Assembly: GCA_039820425.1 (NCBI GenBank)
Contig: JBCBQD010000321.1
Span: forward strand, 1-5,568
Origin: SIO4C1 sp039820425
GTDB taxonomy: Bacteria > Cyanobacteriota > Cyanobacteriia > Phormidesmidales > Phormidesmidaceae
Length of the DNA: 5,568 nucleotides
Direction of reading: 5' to 3'
The position numbers and the translations under genes are program-made. Numbering within the stretch: position 1 is the stretch's first letter; each line of letters opens with the position of its first letter. Shown here piece by piece: positions 5,509 through 5,568 of this stretch. The notes beneath the pieces were generated by a model, which did not search any database, had not been told where the DNA came from, and saw only the letters and a list, made by a program, of their open reading frames with translations.

Positions 5509-5568
5509 ATGATTTATCTCTTATCCCAAATCCTTGATCGCTCTGCAGAGCAGTTTCCCGAGCGCGAG
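5509..5568 (+). CDS. Start of a probable AMP-forming acyl/aminoacyl ligase (cut by window edge)
   Basis: The ATG at 5509 opens a frame of 20 codons that runs off the right edge without a stop. The translation, MIYLLSQILDRSAEQFPERE, is the usual opening of adenylate-forming enzymes, where a leucine-rich helix is followed by a SAxxxPxxxA-type segment before the core. The 16-nt gap after the dehydrogenase implies one transcript. Such a ligase would activate an acyl or amino acid as AMP ester and pass it to CoA or a carrier protein, supplying the dehydrogenase substrate. Only the N-terminus is visible, so the call rests on a short match and on context; none of the core ATP-binding motifs lie in the window. 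Confidence 0.6.
   Translation, partial: MIYLLSQILDRSAEQFPERE

Overview
The window looks like cyanobacterial chromosome. Two copies of the HIP1 octamer GCGATCGC (607-614 and 3164-3171) point that way, as do the moderate GC coding regions, the AT-rich intergenic region and several starts with no clear Shine-Dalgarno. This is inference; there is no rRNA or other marker gene. All five recognisable genes lie on the + strand.

Layout: (1) The left edge carries a perfect 33-bp inverted repeat (1-33 / 60-92, 26-nt loop) that overlaps the 5' end of a membrane-anchored GGDEF diguanylate cyclase (32-1096). The cyclase frame is open to base 2, so its true start is uncertain. (2) After 40 nt comes a GH1 beta-glucosidase (1137-2486) with both catalytic glutamates and a good ribosome binding site. 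(3) A 590-nt intergenic region (2487-3076) holds weak hairpins after the glucosidase, then an AT-rich part with four CTTTA-containing units at an exact 11-nt period (2736-2776). This is the geometry of a Pho-box-like site for an OmpR/PhoB-type regulator. A perfect 10-bp inverted repeat and two copies of TCGTTAAACG follow. (4) A secreted-then-membrane HupE/UreJ-family protein (3077-4291), a putative metal permease, has the HX5DH motif. (5) 52 nt later lies an acyl-CoA-dehydrogenase-fold flavoprotein (4344-5492), and 16 nt after that the first 20 codons of a probable AMP-forming ligase (5509 to the right edge).

How they may work together: the cyclase and glucosidase are close enough to be co-transcribed, which would couple c-di-GMP signalling to beta-glucoside hydrolysis, but this is only positional. 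The dehydrogenase plus ligase resembles cyanobacterial cassettes in which a ligase loads an amino or fatty acid onto a carrier protein and an acyl-CoA-dehydrogenase-like flavoenzyme oxidises it (the AnaB/AnaC logic of anatoxin biosynthesis), rather than ordinary beta-oxidation. The dehydrogenase has Ala where medium-chain enzymes keep the catalytic Glu and Asp at the alternative helix-G position. These are the points most worth following up.
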